This document shows, piece by piece, positions 51,264 through 60,735 of a stretch of 64,000 nucleotides of DNA. Origin of the DNA: Luteolibacter algae (lineage in GTDB: Bacteria > Verrucomicrobiota > Verrucomicrobiia > Verrucomicrobiales > Akkermansiaceae). How positions within the stretch are numbered: position 1 is the first letter of the stretch; the number at the start of each line of letters is the position of its first letter. Where the stretch lies: NCBI RefSeq assembly GCF_042683045.1, contig NZ_JBHUIT010000002.1, positions 620,001 through 684,000 of the forward strand. The letters run 5' to 3'. The notes below the pieces were generated by a model. That model searched no databases, was not told the origin of the DNA, and saw nothing but the letters and a program-made list of their open reading frames with translations. The position numbers were made by a program, and so were the translations under genes.

Positions 51264-53477
51264 CTAAAGCTCCAACTTGCTGGAAGGCTGGATTTTCGCC
51301 CCCTGCAGATAGGCGACGGTCTTTCGTAAATATGCCAGATACTTATCCTTCAACTCGGGTATCACCTCATCGGGCAATACGTTTGTCGCTGAGACGCGTT
51401 GCTCGGCTTCCATGAAAAGCCGCAAGGCTGCTGAACCACGCCGTTGCGACCAGACTTCGACCGCACGTTTCCCCAATAAAAGTCCGGCCCTATAATTGGC
51501 GGAATTCCCCTCCGGTAAACCGGCTGCTTCATCGTAGGCTGCAAGGGAATCCTGATATTCGCCGGCCGCCTCCAGAGCTTTCCCGTAATTACAGATTACA
51601 TTCACGCGGAGGCGGAAATATTCTGTTCCGCCATAGTAGACGTCATAGATTGCATCAATGTTTTCGATGTGTTTTTTGGCCAACTGAAAGCTATTGAGCG
51701 CTTCGATTGGATTCTTCGGATCATATTGGCGCAGCCCCTTTCGTTGTAGATGTATGGCCAGAAATTGATTTGCCCGAAATGCCGCCTCCATTTCTCCTTG
51801 CTTCTGGATCGCAAAACGAAATTGCTCCTCCGCTTCATTGTCTCGCTGCAGGGCGCTAAGAATGTTCCCCCGGGCAACAGGGAACTCCGGATTATATTGG
51901 TGCTTTGCCGCAGCTTGTTCATAATCGGCTAAAGCCAGCTTTAAGAAGTCTTTAGCATCGTCTTCTTTGCCGCGATTTGCGGCGAGTGTTTGATAATTGA
52001 TCGCTCTCTGTTGCATCAGAGAATACAAGGGCCAGATTGATATAGCGTGGGTGAGTCTATCCGCTTTGCTTTCGGGACCCATCGGAACTTCGGCGAAATA
52101 GACGCTCCATATTTTTTGAGTCACAAGACTGCCTTTCCATCCGAAAAACAACAATAACGCGGCAGCTGGAAGCGCGAGTGAAGATGCTAAAATCGAGCGG
52201 AACCACGCGCGGGGAGCTTCATGACTGCGAGCGGAGATAGCTGGCAAGCTCGCTGCAGCAATACAGAGCCCCAGCAAAACCGCACCCGGTGGCAATCTTA
52301 GAATTCCTTCGAAATTTGACTGGGTGAATAGACCCGCCAAGCCAGCCAAGCCACCGATCCGCCAGGCATCTGTGTAAGTGCCCTTGGGCAGAGTATCTCT
52401 CGAAATGATCCGGAAAACCCCCAAGATCGTCACGGTCATGAGCATCACGATTACTAAAACACCTCCGATGAAGCCATAATCGCTGAATGTCTGGATGAGC
52501 TCATTGTGAACATGCTCGGGCTTGAGGAAACCTCGTCCCATGGTTTGTGTGTCCCAGAATTGAAAACACTCCCAACTGTAACTTCGGCTCCCACCTCCGA
52601 CAAACGGATGTAATCCAATACATGATCCGGCAATTCCCAGCAGATACAGGCGAATATTCCCGTCCAGCAATGTGGTCATATCGCTGCTTCCAATCCTGCT
52701 CTCCTGCACTTTTCCCAGGCCATTGAGAAAAAGATAAGCTATTCCCATCAGTAGAAATGGCAGCAAAAGGATGGCTGGAACAAACCACTTTTTCTTTTCC
52801 CGCCCTCCAACCAGAATGGAGAGAAGGGCCAGCACTCCGGTGCCCGCGCCCATTCCTATCCAGCCACCTCTTGATTTGGTGAAATAGACCGCAGCAGCTC
52901 CTGCCAGAAAAAGGAGAAACAGCCAGATGCGGATGCCTGCGTGGATCCGGCCATGAATGGCGATTGCCCCGAGAATCAAGGAAGCCGGGATGAGAAAAGC
53001 CGCGCCATAGCTATAATGCGCGAAAAATCCTGCCGGAGCCTGAGGCTCGTCATTCGGAAAAATTGGGGAATAAACCGGATCGGCAATCTGGAGCCCGATC
53101 ACGACCAGGCTGGCGAGGAAAAGCAGGCTTACGCCGGCAACAAGTAAATGCTGGGGCAGGCTGTTGCCGATGAGTGTGCGGAAGGAAACAAAAGTGGCCA
53201 CCGCCATTGATAGGAGCAAGGCATCCGACTGAGCCAATTCGGCGACGGGAGAGGTGCCCGCGCGGAGGTAGAGCCATCCTACAAGGGCGAACCCTCCGAG
53301 AACTACCAGCAAATCCCCGGTGTTTTTGCGCTCTTTCCAGATTTGTGGAAGGGCCGTGAATGTCGCAATCGAGAAGCAAAGCATCGCCGGACCCCAGGTC
53401 CAGATTCTGAGTTGTGGCGCGATTACCACAGAAAGTATCAGCCCGAGGACCCAGAAAATCGAAGTTACAACAGTCAT
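51264..53477 (-). CDS. O-antigen ligase/polymerase (Wzy_C) with C-terminal TPR region
   Basis: A 737-residue membrane protein. About 12 helices fill residues 1-460, with the ligase-family segment EHVHNELIQTFSDYGFIGG (His-containing periplasmic loop) near 320-340 and GGGSRSYSWECF before it. The C-terminal 250 residues carry TPR-like helices (ALADYEQAAAKHQYNPEFPVARGNIL region). The Wzy_C family polymerises or ligates lipid-linked glycans at the outer face of the inner membrane. It is the last gene of the leftward polysaccharide block and lies 25 bases after the WbaP-type gene. Confidence 0.9.
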   Translation of the reverse strand: MTVVTSIFWVLGLILSVVIAPQLRIWTWGPAMLCFSIATFTALPQIWKERKNTGDLLVVLGGFALVGWLYLRAGTSPVAELAQSDALLLSMAVATFVSFRTLIGNSLPQHLLVAGVSLLFLASLVVIGLQIADPVYSPIFPNDEPQAPAGFFAHYSYGAAFLIPASLILGAIAIHGRIHAGIRIWLFLLFLAGAAAVYFTKSRGGWIGMGAGTGVLALLSILVGGREKKKWFVPAILLLPFLLMGIAYLFLNGLGKVQESRIGSSDMTTLLDGNIRLYLLGIAGSCIGLHPFVGGGSRSYSWECFQFWDTQTMGRGFLKPEHVHNELIQTFSDYGFIGGVLVIVMLMTVTILGVFRIISRDTLPKGTYTDAWRIGGLAGLAGLFTQSNFEGILRLPPGAVLLGLCIAAASLPAISARSHEAPRAWFRSILASSLALPAAALLLFFGWKGSLVTQKIWSVYFAEVPMGPESKADRLTHAISIWPLYSLMQQRAINYQTLAANRGKEDDAKDFLKLALADYEQAAAKHQYNPEFPVARGNILSALQRDNEAEEQFRFAIQKQGEMEAAFRANQFLAIHLQRKGLRQYDPKNPIEALNSFQLAKKHIENIDAIYDVYYGGTEYFRLRVNVICNYGKALEAAGEYQDSLAAYDEAAGLPEGNSANYRAGLLLGKRAVEVWSQRRGSAALRLFMEAEQRVSATNVLPDEVIPELKDKYLAYLRKTVAYLQGAKIQPSSKLEL

Positions 53478-53502
53478 CTAGAAAATACGCGGCGAAGAGG
53501 GT

Positions 53503-54912
53503 TTACTTTGCGCCCTTGCCGAAGAGAACGGCGGGGATGGTCCTGAGTAGAATTTGGAAATCCAGCCACAGGGACCAGTTGTCGATATAACGCAGATCCA
53601 TGGCCACCCAATCCTCAAAGTTGGTGATCTTATTGCGGCCGCCTGCCTGCCATTCGCAAGTGATGCCTGGTTTCACGCTCAGTCTTCTGCGATGGGAGAG
53701 CTCCCCGAAGGCTTCCACCTCATAGAGTGGCAGCGGTCTGGGGCCAACCAGGCTCATATCGCCCATCAATACATTCAGAAGCTGCGGCAACTCGTCGATG
53801 CTGAGCTTGCGCAGCAGCGCACCGAAAGGAAAAATCCGCGGGTCGTTGTCCAGTTTGAAAACCGGGCCATCCATCTGATTGCCATGCTCTTCCTTGATTT
53901 GCTGGAGAAGCTCTTCTGCGTTGGCGACCATGGTGCGGAATTTCCACATCCGGAATGGTTTTCCGTATCGGCCCGCGCGCATCTGCGAGAAAAGAACCGG
54001 TGCGCCCGGGCTGGCGATCTTGATCCCGATTGCCGCGATGATCCACAGCGGCAGAGAAAACAGAATGATAATCAGCGAGCCCATCCGATCGACAAACTCC
54101 TTGCATAGAAGTTCCCAGGATAGTTCTGGAGTCGAGCGGAGCACCAGCATGGGCTTCGAGCCGAGTGCGTCAAAGACCGGTCGCGCAATTTGTGTTCGGA
54201 TAAAGGAGGCTGCTACCCAAGCCTCAACTCCCTGCAGTTCACAGGCTTCAATAGCCCGTGCGACCTTATCGAATCCCGTTTCTTTGGCGACGAAGATCAC
54301 CCGGGAAACCGATTCCTTACGTAGGATCTCAAACAGATCCTCCACGGGTTTCTCGGTGAGATTGAAGTAAGCTACAATTTTCCAGGAATCGATGATCTCA
54401 GGATCCAACTCCGCCAAAATCGCATCGGTTTCCTCCGTGGTGCCCGCCAAGACCACATGCTCTTTACTCGCTTCATCCGCATTCCTTCTGCGCATCCAGG
54501 CAGTGGTCATCCGGTCACGCGCCAGTAGCAGGACGAACACAAAAGCAAAACCATTACCCACGGCCAGACGCCGGGTATCAAGGAGCTTGGCAAAAAGCGC
54601 GAATGTCCCGACGAAAAGCGCGATGATGAGCAGAGCTTGGAGCAGCTTGACGACGGATTTCGCCGTGGTCTTCGTGCGGATATGATCGTAATACCCGAAC
54701 TTCTCCAGAACCAAGGGGATGAAGGGGACAACAATACACAGCACCCAATTGATGGAATCCCGTAGTTCACTTCCCTCCAATCCCAGTCCCAGCCAGACCC
54801 TGACAATGTCGCGCATCTGCCAGCCGAGCCAGAAGGCGATCCATACGAGAACGGCATCAAGAATCTGAAGTGCCTGGATACGGAAGGCTTCGTTGCGGCT
54901 TACTGGCATCAT
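53503..54912 (-). CDS. Undecaprenyl-phosphate sugar phosphotransferase (WbaP/EpsE-type)
   Basis: The initiating enzyme that puts the first sugar-1-phosphate onto undecaprenyl phosphate. The 469 residues comprise four N-terminal helices (to about 135), a CoA-binding-like middle domain, one helix near 285-305 and the catalytic C-terminal part. That part has FRMWKFRTMVANAE, FKLDNDPRI, LRKLSIDELPQLLNVLMGDM and SLVGPRPLP, the polyprenyl glycosylphosphotransferase signature. KPGITCEWQ also fits. It starts the assembly for which the other cluster genes add sugars. A second in-frame ATG lies one codon in. Confidence 0.95.
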   Translation of the reverse strand: MMPVSRNEAFRIQALQILDAVLVWIAFWLGWQMRDIVRVWLGLGLEGSELRDSINWVLCIVVPFIPLVLEKFGYYDHIRTKTTAKSVVKLLQALLIIALFVGTFALFAKLLDTRRLAVGNGFAFVFVLLLARDRMTTAWMRRRNADEASKEHVVLAGTTEETDAILAELDPEIIDSWKIVAYFNLTEKPVEDLFEILRKESVSRVIFVAKETGFDKVARAIEACELQGVEAWVAASFIRTQIARPVFDALGSKPMLVLRSTPELSWELLCKEFVDRMGSLIIILFSLPLWIIAAIGIKIASPGAPVLFSQMRAGRYGKPFRMWKFRTMVANAEELLQQIKEEHGNQMDGPVFKLDNDPRIFPFGALLRKLSIDELPQLLNVLMGDMSLVGPRPLPLYEVEAFGELSHRRRLSVKPGITCEWQAGGRNKITNFEDWVAMDLRYIDNWSLWLDFQILLRTIPAVLFGKGAK

Positions 54913-54980
54913 GGAGAATTGCTAGGTGGTGAACGCCAAGAGGCATAAACACAATGTAGCTACTAAGCAAGGCGGAGAAA

Positions 54981-55940
54981 TTACTTCGGATCAGAGCGTT
55001 TGCCCAATCGATCGGAGAGCATGTCCTTCATTGCTTCAGCCCATATCCCGGTCCACTTTCCAGAAAACCCTTCCCATTTTACGAGCGCTGCCCCGTAGAG
55101 CAATGCATCGAAAAAGGCGCGGAGCGTTCCAGAATTCTGCTTCTCGATCCACCAGGCATTTCGCAGGCGGTAATATAGTTTGTCTCCCGAAAGCCCACTT
55201 TCCAGGACGATCTCCTGGCCCAATGCGGACCAGCGATGAAGACGGCCTGCCGGAGGATGATGTAACACGGATTTCGGTAGGAGAAAAACCTGGTAGCCCG
55301 CTTTTTCGATGCGCCGGGGGTAATCCTCGTCTTCACCGCGCAAGAACAACTTTCCGTTGATGGGCCCGACCGCATTATAGACGCTCTTCGGAATCAGGGC
55401 TCCCAGCCACGAACGACGGATCCTGAAGCAATCACCCTCAGGGAGAGGGTCGTCTGCTTCCAGCAGACCCCAGGAGCGCCCGCGCGTCACCTGCATAGGC
55501 CAGCTGAGGTATCCCGTAGTGGGGTCGATCACTCGCGAAGAACGGACGGAATCCGCCGCCAGTTCGCCTTGGAGCAACTCAGAGAGAGCGTCGATTTCCG
55601 GCCAGGAATCATCATCCAGGATCCATACCGCATCCGCACCTTCATGAAACGCCCTGTCCATCAGTCGTTCCATCCCTCCTGCGTTGCCCAGGTTATCCGG
55701 GGAATCAAGGATAGTTAGAAATTCAGGGTGGCCTTGTTGAAACGAAGTCAACGCGGCCAAAGTGTTATCGGTCGAAGCATTATTGAATACAATGACGCGC
55801 TCAGGAGGACGTGTTTGTTTGAAAAGCTTTTTCAGGCAGGTCACCGCAATTGCACTGCGATTCATCGTCACAAATACAGCAGTGACATTGATCTTGTTTC
55901 GAAGGCTTTCGGACTTCGGGGAGTGGTTGGTCAAACTCAT
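54981..55940 (-). CDS. Family 2 glycosyltransferase (rhamnosyl-type)
   Basis: A 319-residue cytosolic GT2 enzyme from the ATG at 55940. VFVTMNRS opens the nucleotide-binding fold; the FNNASTDNTLAAL motif and WILDDDSWPE (DxD) follow. LRGEDEDYPRRIEKAGY contains the catalytic base region. Donor and acceptor sugars are unknown. The frame extends to 56099 but would overlap the GT4 gene. It starts 10 bases after that gene's stop. Confidence 0.92.
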   Translation of the reverse strand: MSLTNHSPKSESLRNKINVTAVFVTMNRSAIAVTCLKKLFKQTRPPERVIVFNNASTDNTLAALTSFQQGHPEFLTILDSPDNLGNAGGMERLMDRAFHEGADAVWILDDDSWPEIDALSELLQGELAADSVRSSRVIDPTTGYLSWPMQVTRGRSWGLLEADDPLPEGDCFRIRRSWLGALIPKSVYNAVGPINGKLFLRGEDEDYPRRIEKAGYQVFLLPKSVLHHPPAGRLHRWSALGQEIVLESGLSGDKLYYRLRNAWWIEKQNSGTLRAFFDALLYGAALVKWEGFSGKWTGIWAEAMKDMLSDRLGKRSDPK

Positions 55941-55950
55941 TGGACTGGTT

Positions 55951-57108
55951 TCATCGATCTGAGTTGGATTCAACTTGTGGGCCGGAACCTGAAAGTTCCC
56001 GGATGAACGATGCGGTTCTTCGCCCGAGAAGTTTGACGTCGTATTTCTCCGCCAGCTTGCGTGCGGCTCTTCCCATCGTGCGGCACCGCTCTCTATCATC
56101 CATTAGATATTTCATACGCTCTGCCAATTCATCGACATTATCAGCATCGATGGAAAACCCGGTGACTCCTTCCTCGACAAGTGTTTCCACCGCACCAGCT
56201 GTGTTTCCTACGATAACGGGTAATCCGCTGGCGGTGGCTTCGTGAACGGTTACAGCATAGGTATCGCCTGCCGTTGGCAATACATATGCATTGGCATCCC
56301 GGTATTCGCTTCTCAGAAAATCACCTTCAAGAAAGCCAGCGATCGAGAGCCATTCTTCTTTTTGCCCGGCTAGCCAACCGGATAGCGGACCCGTGCCAAC
56401 CACTCTGAGCTCAAACTCGTAACCCTCGGTTCTTAGCTTTCTTGCTGCCTGGACGAGCTGTTTTATCCCCTTTTCCTCCCGAACACCTGCAGCGAAGAGA
56501 AAGCGAAAAATTCCCGCTCTTTCATTTTCTGGAGGATGATAGTCGTCGGTGTTGATGGCATGGGGAGCAAAATTAATGGGAGCATCCGCCGGATGATCCC
56601 GTCGTGTTGCTTCCATCGTTTGCGCGATCACACCTTGATAGAGGAATGAAACGAATTTTTGATAAGCGAGTTGGGTTCTGGTGCAGGAATGCTCGGGTGG
56701 ATTCGAGCCCAGATCCGAAGACAATAGGCAGAGGCGCTCGTTGAAGCTAGCCCAGAAGGCAGCGGCGAGGCAGAATGGAGAATACTCGTGCGTCCATACA
56801 ACCTTGGGGTTCTTGCTGTCCAGGATTCCAAAAAGCTTCCGGTTTGGTAGCACCGGGTTGAAAGGCAATTTTTTCGTTAGTGTATTCTGAAATTCCGAGG
56901 GCGAAGCTTCTATGATCTCCAGATGACTGCTGTTCCCGCTTGCGTTTGCCCACGGATGATCATTGGCGCCTAATTTGGCAACGATGAGCACGACTTTCCA
57001 TCCTGCAGCTTCAAGAGCGATGGCAACTTCATTATAGAAGCTGACACGGTAGGGAGCTAGTGCCTTCGAAACGATACACAGCACAGGAATATTAGATTTC
57101 ACGGGCAA
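55951..57108 (-). CDS. Family 4 glycosyltransferase
   Basis: A 385-residue GT-B glycosyltransferase. The C-terminal half has FAAGVREEKGIKQLVQAA, the catalytic ATASGLPVIVGNTAGAVETLVEEGVTGF (EX7E-like) and LAERMKYLMDD. It adds one sugar to the lipid-linked unit on the cytosolic side. The start is TTG at 57108 or GTG at 57102. It lies between the polymerase-like gene and the GT2 gene, all on the same strand with short gaps. Confidence 0.93.
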   Translation of the reverse strand: MPVKSNIPVLCIVSKALAPYRVSFYNEVAIALEAAGWKVVLIVAKLGANDHPWANASGNSSHLEIIEASPSEFQNTLTKKLPFNPVLPNRKLFGILDSKNPKVVWTHEYSPFCLAAAFWASFNERLCLLSSDLGSNPPEHSCTRTQLAYQKFVSFLYQGVIAQTMEATRRDHPADAPINFAPHAINTDDYHPPENERAGIFRFLFAAGVREEKGIKQLVQAARKLRTEGYEFELRVVGTGPLSGWLAGQKEEWLSIAGFLEGDFLRSEYRDANAYVLPTAGDTYAVTVHEATASGLPVIVGNTAGAVETLVEEGVTGFSIDADNVDELAERMKYLMDDRERCRTMGRAARKLAEKYDVKLLGRRTASFIRELSGSGPQVESNSDR

Positions 57109-57156
57109 TCTTTGAAATTATGAACAATGCATGCGGGAATTCCACCTACCTGATCG

Positions 57157-58707
57157 TTAGTGATGTGGCACGGCATTGCCGAAGCGGTTCATGCTGCGGC
57201 GTTGTGGTGGTGCAAGCGGTTGCTCTGGTATGGCCTCCGCGATTTCGGGCGCTTGATCTTTATTCCAGATGAAAATCGAGTAAGCGACTCCCAGAAACAT
57301 GCACCAAAAGAAATTAATAGGAAAATACAGAATCATCGCGCCTTGGCTGAATCCGCCAGACATCAGGCCGATTCCCAAGGCTGCAAAATATGTAGTCAGC
57401 AGACGATGAGGACCTTTTGGCATTTTGAAGAGTTTACCAAAGGCAATCAAGGTCCCCCCGAGGAAGCAGATTAGGAAAATACTCAAAGGAATGTATCCAA
57501 TCATGACCAAGGTTTCGGTAAGAATATCGTGAATCCAGTCGACCTGGTGATTGGACCCTGCGGCAGCTAGCCCAAAGGGGGTCCATAGTTTGGGGTCGGT
57601 GGCAAAACTGGCCATACTATCGAGACGTGCATCAAGAGTTCCCAGAACCATCATTTGCCGCATTTCGGCGGATGTTCCGAATTTTTCGAACAGGATATCC
57701 TGGGCATTTACCATGGTTCGGGATTCCAGCAAATAGTCGGCGGAAAGGTAAAGAGTAGTCACTGCTACCAGTGCCGTGAAAAACGCGGTGTAGGTGAGCG
57801 CCCGGCTTTGAAGACAGATGAAAGCCAACAGAGCGACAATTGCGCATGCCCAGCCCGTGCGGCTGAAAGTGTAATAAGCGCCTGCCATGAAAAGAACCGC
57901 GCAGAGTATTCTCAATGGGTTGAACCACGCCTTTGAGGTTATTTTCCCGTCTTTCCATGATACCGGCAATAGTAGGGCCATGGCTAGAATCGATGAGACC
58001 ATTGACAGAGCATGGGCACTGACCATTGTCCCCATGTTCCGGAAAACCTCTTCATCGAGTTGGCGTATTTCAATGGTCATCCCGGATAGCAGATATTGCA
58101 TTTCAAAGTTAGCCAGTCCGAAGTGGGCCTGTTGGATCGCCCACAACGCTGCTGGTAGGTAAATGAGAACTGTGGCCCGTAACAGAGATTTGATTTCCGC
58201 AAGGTTCCGGAAGATGCGCGGCACAAGGAGCGGCATATACAGGTAGGCGACCATGTTGACCCCGTTCCCGATTCCTCGTAGTCCCCCGGCCATGATCAAT
58301 TGAACTCCGCCTAGTCCGACACACAAAAAAGTAGTGGCACCGAATAAGAGTAGATCGCGTTTGGTCACATTCGGGGACTTCATGATCACATCCACTACGA
58401 ACTTGAGCACCATCCCGGCCACCAACGCTGGAGCAAAACCAAGCAGGAAGGCCAAATCGATATCCGAAAAGCGACTGTCAAGGATCATGAATCGCTTGAT
58501 GAGGTCCAGATAAGCTCCAGAAAAAAGTAGCAGATAAAAAGCAAACCGTGGGATCATCAGTCCGACAAATGCCGCAAGTGGAGTCAGATAACGGAATGAA
58601 CTTCCCAAAACATTTCCCGATGAAGAGAAGATCTGGACAGTGAATACCACCGATAATGCGGCGAATACGATGAGCGCCAGGGTTTTGAGTATCGCGTTTT
58701 GCTGCAT
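57157..58707 (-). CDS. O-antigen ligase/polymerase-like membrane protein
   Basis: A 516-residue protein with about 12 membrane helices, starting at the ATG at 58707. The central periplasmic loop (about 210-330, with YYTFSRTGWACAIVAL) and the segment VDWIHDILTETLVMIGYIPLSIF resemble polymerase/ligase proteins of the Wzy/WaaL group. It is the second such gene in the cluster, so one may polymerise and the other ligate. Which does what cannot be told. The C-terminal tail (PEQPLAPPQRRSMNRFG) is soluble. Confidence 0.8.
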   Translation of the reverse strand: MQQNAILKTLALIVFAALSVVFTVQIFSSSGNVLGSSFRYLTPLAAFVGLMIPRFAFYLLLFSGAYLDLIKRFMILDSRFSDIDLAFLLGFAPALVAGMVLKFVVDVIMKSPNVTKRDLLLFGATTFLCVGLGGVQLIMAGGLRGIGNGVNMVAYLYMPLLVPRIFRNLAEIKSLLRATVLIYLPAALWAIQQAHFGLANFEMQYLLSGMTIEIRQLDEEVFRNMGTMVSAHALSMVSSILAMALLLPVSWKDGKITSKAWFNPLRILCAVLFMAGAYYTFSRTGWACAIVALLAFICLQSRALTYTAFFTALVAVTTLYLSADYLLESRTMVNAQDILFEKFGTSAEMRQMMVLGTLDARLDSMASFATDPKLWTPFGLAAAGSNHQVDWIHDILTETLVMIGYIPLSIFLICFLGGTLIAFGKLFKMPKGPHRLLTTYFAALGIGLMSGGFSQGAMILYFPINFFWCMFLGVAYSIFIWNKDQAPEIAEAIPEQPLAPPQRRSMNRFGNAVPHH

Positions 58708-58788
58708 AGGATGAATGGGTTGGGTGAAATGCTCGCTCCTTTTTCACTCCTGAGATACGGGAGTATCGGCTTGCTCGCAAGCTGGAAA

Positions 58789-58811
58789 GGGGCAGCTGAC
58801 AAGCTTGCCCC
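58789..58811. terminator. Hairpin between the GT2 and polymerase-like genes
   Basis: On the minus strand, GGGGCAAGCT pairs with AGCTGCCCC around TGTC with one bulged A. It lies 48 bases past the GT2 stop; TTTCC follows in that direction, and TTTTTCC on the plus strand. It may partly end transcription and mark a joint in the cluster. Confidence 0.4.
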
Positions 58812-58858
58812 CTAGTTTTTCCCCGCTCTTACGACTAAGGTTTCAGCGTAAAAAAATC

Positions 58859-59662
58859 TCAGCGTCCTACCAAAATTCGTAAGAAGGGTGAGATCGACGT
58901 ATAGGGCCATTTCCAGCCCATATTCCTTTTGCAAAACACGACCCATTCGCGGAAAGGTAGTCCTTTTGGCTGCTGCAAGAGCCTGAGCCGCTGAATTCTC
59001 GGCAGGGTTTTGTCCCGCCAGGTGCCGGTGACCGGATTGCTACCGCAAGTTCCTAAAAACTCAGACGATTTTTTGATCACGATACCTCTACGTGTGGCTT
59101 GTATACCGTAGTCAGTATCTCCCATAGCATGAGTGTAGGTATGATGCAGTATACCGAGCTCCTTGAAGACAGCTCTGGGAACAACCACGCAATTCGCGTT
59201 GAATGTATCGCCGTTTTCAGAGTCCGATGGTCGTAGTAGACCCTTGGAATTGTGAACGGCTCCATAGTTGACTTCTCCAGTCAGATCGTCTGCTATCGTT
59301 GCTACCCCAATGATTCTTGAATCGGGGCTAATAACTATCTTGAGTAGCCTGTTTAGGGCATCCTCTCTCAAATGCGTGTCATCGTTGAGCAAGAGGTAAT
59401 ACTCCGGGTCATCGGGTGCAGCAGCTTTCCATGCCTCCCTCATTCCACCGCACCAATAGAGATTGCCGGATCCCTTAATCACTCGGACTTGAGGGAATTG
59501 TTTTTGAACGGCATCCGCAGTTCCGTCATTAGAACCGTCATCGACTAAGATCACACCCAGATGCGTCCCCGCTGGGAGAATCTGTCCGTATAGACGCTCT
59601 AGGCATGTCAGGGTGTGGTTCCGTCTATTGTGGCTTGTTATGAGTGCGGTCATATTAATCAT
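58859..59662 (-). CDS. Family 2 glycosyltransferase
   Basis: A 267-residue GT2 enzyme from the ATG at 59662. ALITSHNRRNHTL begins the fold; LVDDGSNDGTADAV and LYWCGGMREAWKAA follow, with the DxD in YYLLLNDDTHL. It is a soluble cytosolic transferase with unknown donor. An ATG at 59686 is also in frame and would overlap the acyltransferase end by 32 bases. Its base composition is intermediate between the AT-rich island to the right and the GC-richer genes to the left. Confidence 0.92.
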   Translation of the reverse strand: MINMTALITSHNRRNHTLTCLERLYGQILPAGTHLGVILVDDGSNDGTADAVQKQFPQVRVIKGSGNLYWCGGMREAWKAAAPDDPEYYLLLNDDTHLREDALNRLLKIVISPDSRIIGVATIADDLTGEVNYGAVHNSKGLLRPSDSENGDTFNANCVVVPRAVFKELGILHHTYTHAMGDTDYGIQATRRGIVIKKSSEFLGTCGSNPVTGTWRDKTLPRIQRLRLLQQPKGLPFREWVVFCKRNMGWKWPYTSISPFLRILVGR

Positions 59663-60701
59663 GCCTGGTGATTCTTCGCTTTCCATACCTGTTGAACGGT
59701 TTTTCTATCCAGTTATAAATTATAAACGATGCTGAGATTATCGGAAGGAATACTATTATCAAATATTGAGCTATCGTCAAGTAGGGGTTAGTGAAAATTC
59801 TGATTTCTTTTTGAATAAACGGGCTGTAAAATAAAATCAGGAGTGGCCAGTGTATCAGGTATGTTGAATAAGATATTTTACCTAGGAAACAAGATGCTTT
59901 GACTATCCTTGTTGATTCATATTTGGTAGCAAAATGATTTAGGTGGCCTGGTAGTGTTGATCCCAGAGCGAACGTCCAAATGGTCAGCGAAATATTCTTG
60001 GTAAATGCGGCAACCAATAATGCTGTGAGCAGAATAATCCAAATCGATATATTTATATTTGTTTTTTTTAGCTTGTTCCAGCTAACGTAGGAAAGTATGC
60101 CAATAAAAAAGTAATGTAGCTTCAGTGGGAGAAATGATGGGAAAATAAAAGCATGCTCCAGATTAGTTAGGCGACTTATCGCCATGCAGGCTATAAGTAA
60201 TAAAATGACCCAAACTTTTTGAGATTTAATTGCAATGAATAAGAATGGAGCTACGAGATAGAACTGCCACTCTAATGAGATCGACCAACTAGGGGGTAGC
60301 AGACTGCTGGATATTCCGGGTAGTAGAGATTCGGGAATTATCCCGTGCAGCATTGTTAGGTTGGAGAGAAATACTAAAGGTGGATTATTAGAATTCAGAT
60401 ATTTTGGTAGAATGCTGGCTATTAATATGCATACTACAAATGCTGGCCAAAGCCGGAAAAAACGGCCTTTGATAAAGCTAATCCAATTTGTCTCACGTTC
60501 AAGTAGCAAGGATATGACAAATCCACTTAATATAATAAATACGTTTACAGCATGCCCCCCCCAGATGGCTTGGATGAAGACTTCGGGAAAAGTATCAGGC
60601 AGGAATATTCGGATGTGGTCGGCAACAACCCACCAACAGAGAAAACCGCGTAATGCTTCAAATTGCCAAATTCTGGTGTTTTTAGAAAGGGAGTTTTCCA
60701 T
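59655..60701 (-). CDS. Acyltransferase 3 family (OafA-like)
   Basis: A 348-residue, roughly 10-helix membrane acyltransferase that probably O-acetylates a surface sugar. LRGFLCWWVVADHIR has the conserved RG and His region of family 3, and FFRLWPAFVV, PSWSISLEWQFY and YSTYLIHWPLLIL follow. Helices alternate with short loops to the end, with no C-terminal SGNH domain. The gene is AT-rich. A G8 run in the coding strand (60555-60562) falls near residue 47, where a slip would cut off nearly the whole protein. Confidence 0.92.
   Translation of the reverse strand: MENSLSKNTRIWQFEALRGFLCWWVVADHIRIFLPDTFPEVFIQAIWGGHAVNVFIILSGFVISLLLERETNWISFIKGRFFRLWPAFVVCILIASILPKYLNSNNPPLVFLSNLTMLHGIIPESLLPGISSSLLPPSWSISLEWQFYLVAPFLFIAIKSQKVWVILLLIACMAISRLTNLEHAFIFPSFLPLKLHYFFIGILSYVSWNKLKKTNINISIWIILLTALLVAAFTKNISLTIWTFALGSTLPGHLNHFATKYESTRIVKASCFLGKISYSTYLIHWPLLILFYSPFIQKEIRIFTNPYLTIAQYLIIVFLPIISASFIIYNWIEKPFNRYGKRRITRHD
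60555..60562. repeat. G8 run inside the acyltransferase gene
   Basis: Eight C on the plus strand, G8 in the coding strand, at the Trp-Gly-Gly-His of residues 46-49. It is a possible slipped-strand site. Confidence 0.55.
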
Positions 60702-60735
60702 GCTTTCGAATTTAAAATATATTATCTTTATTTTT

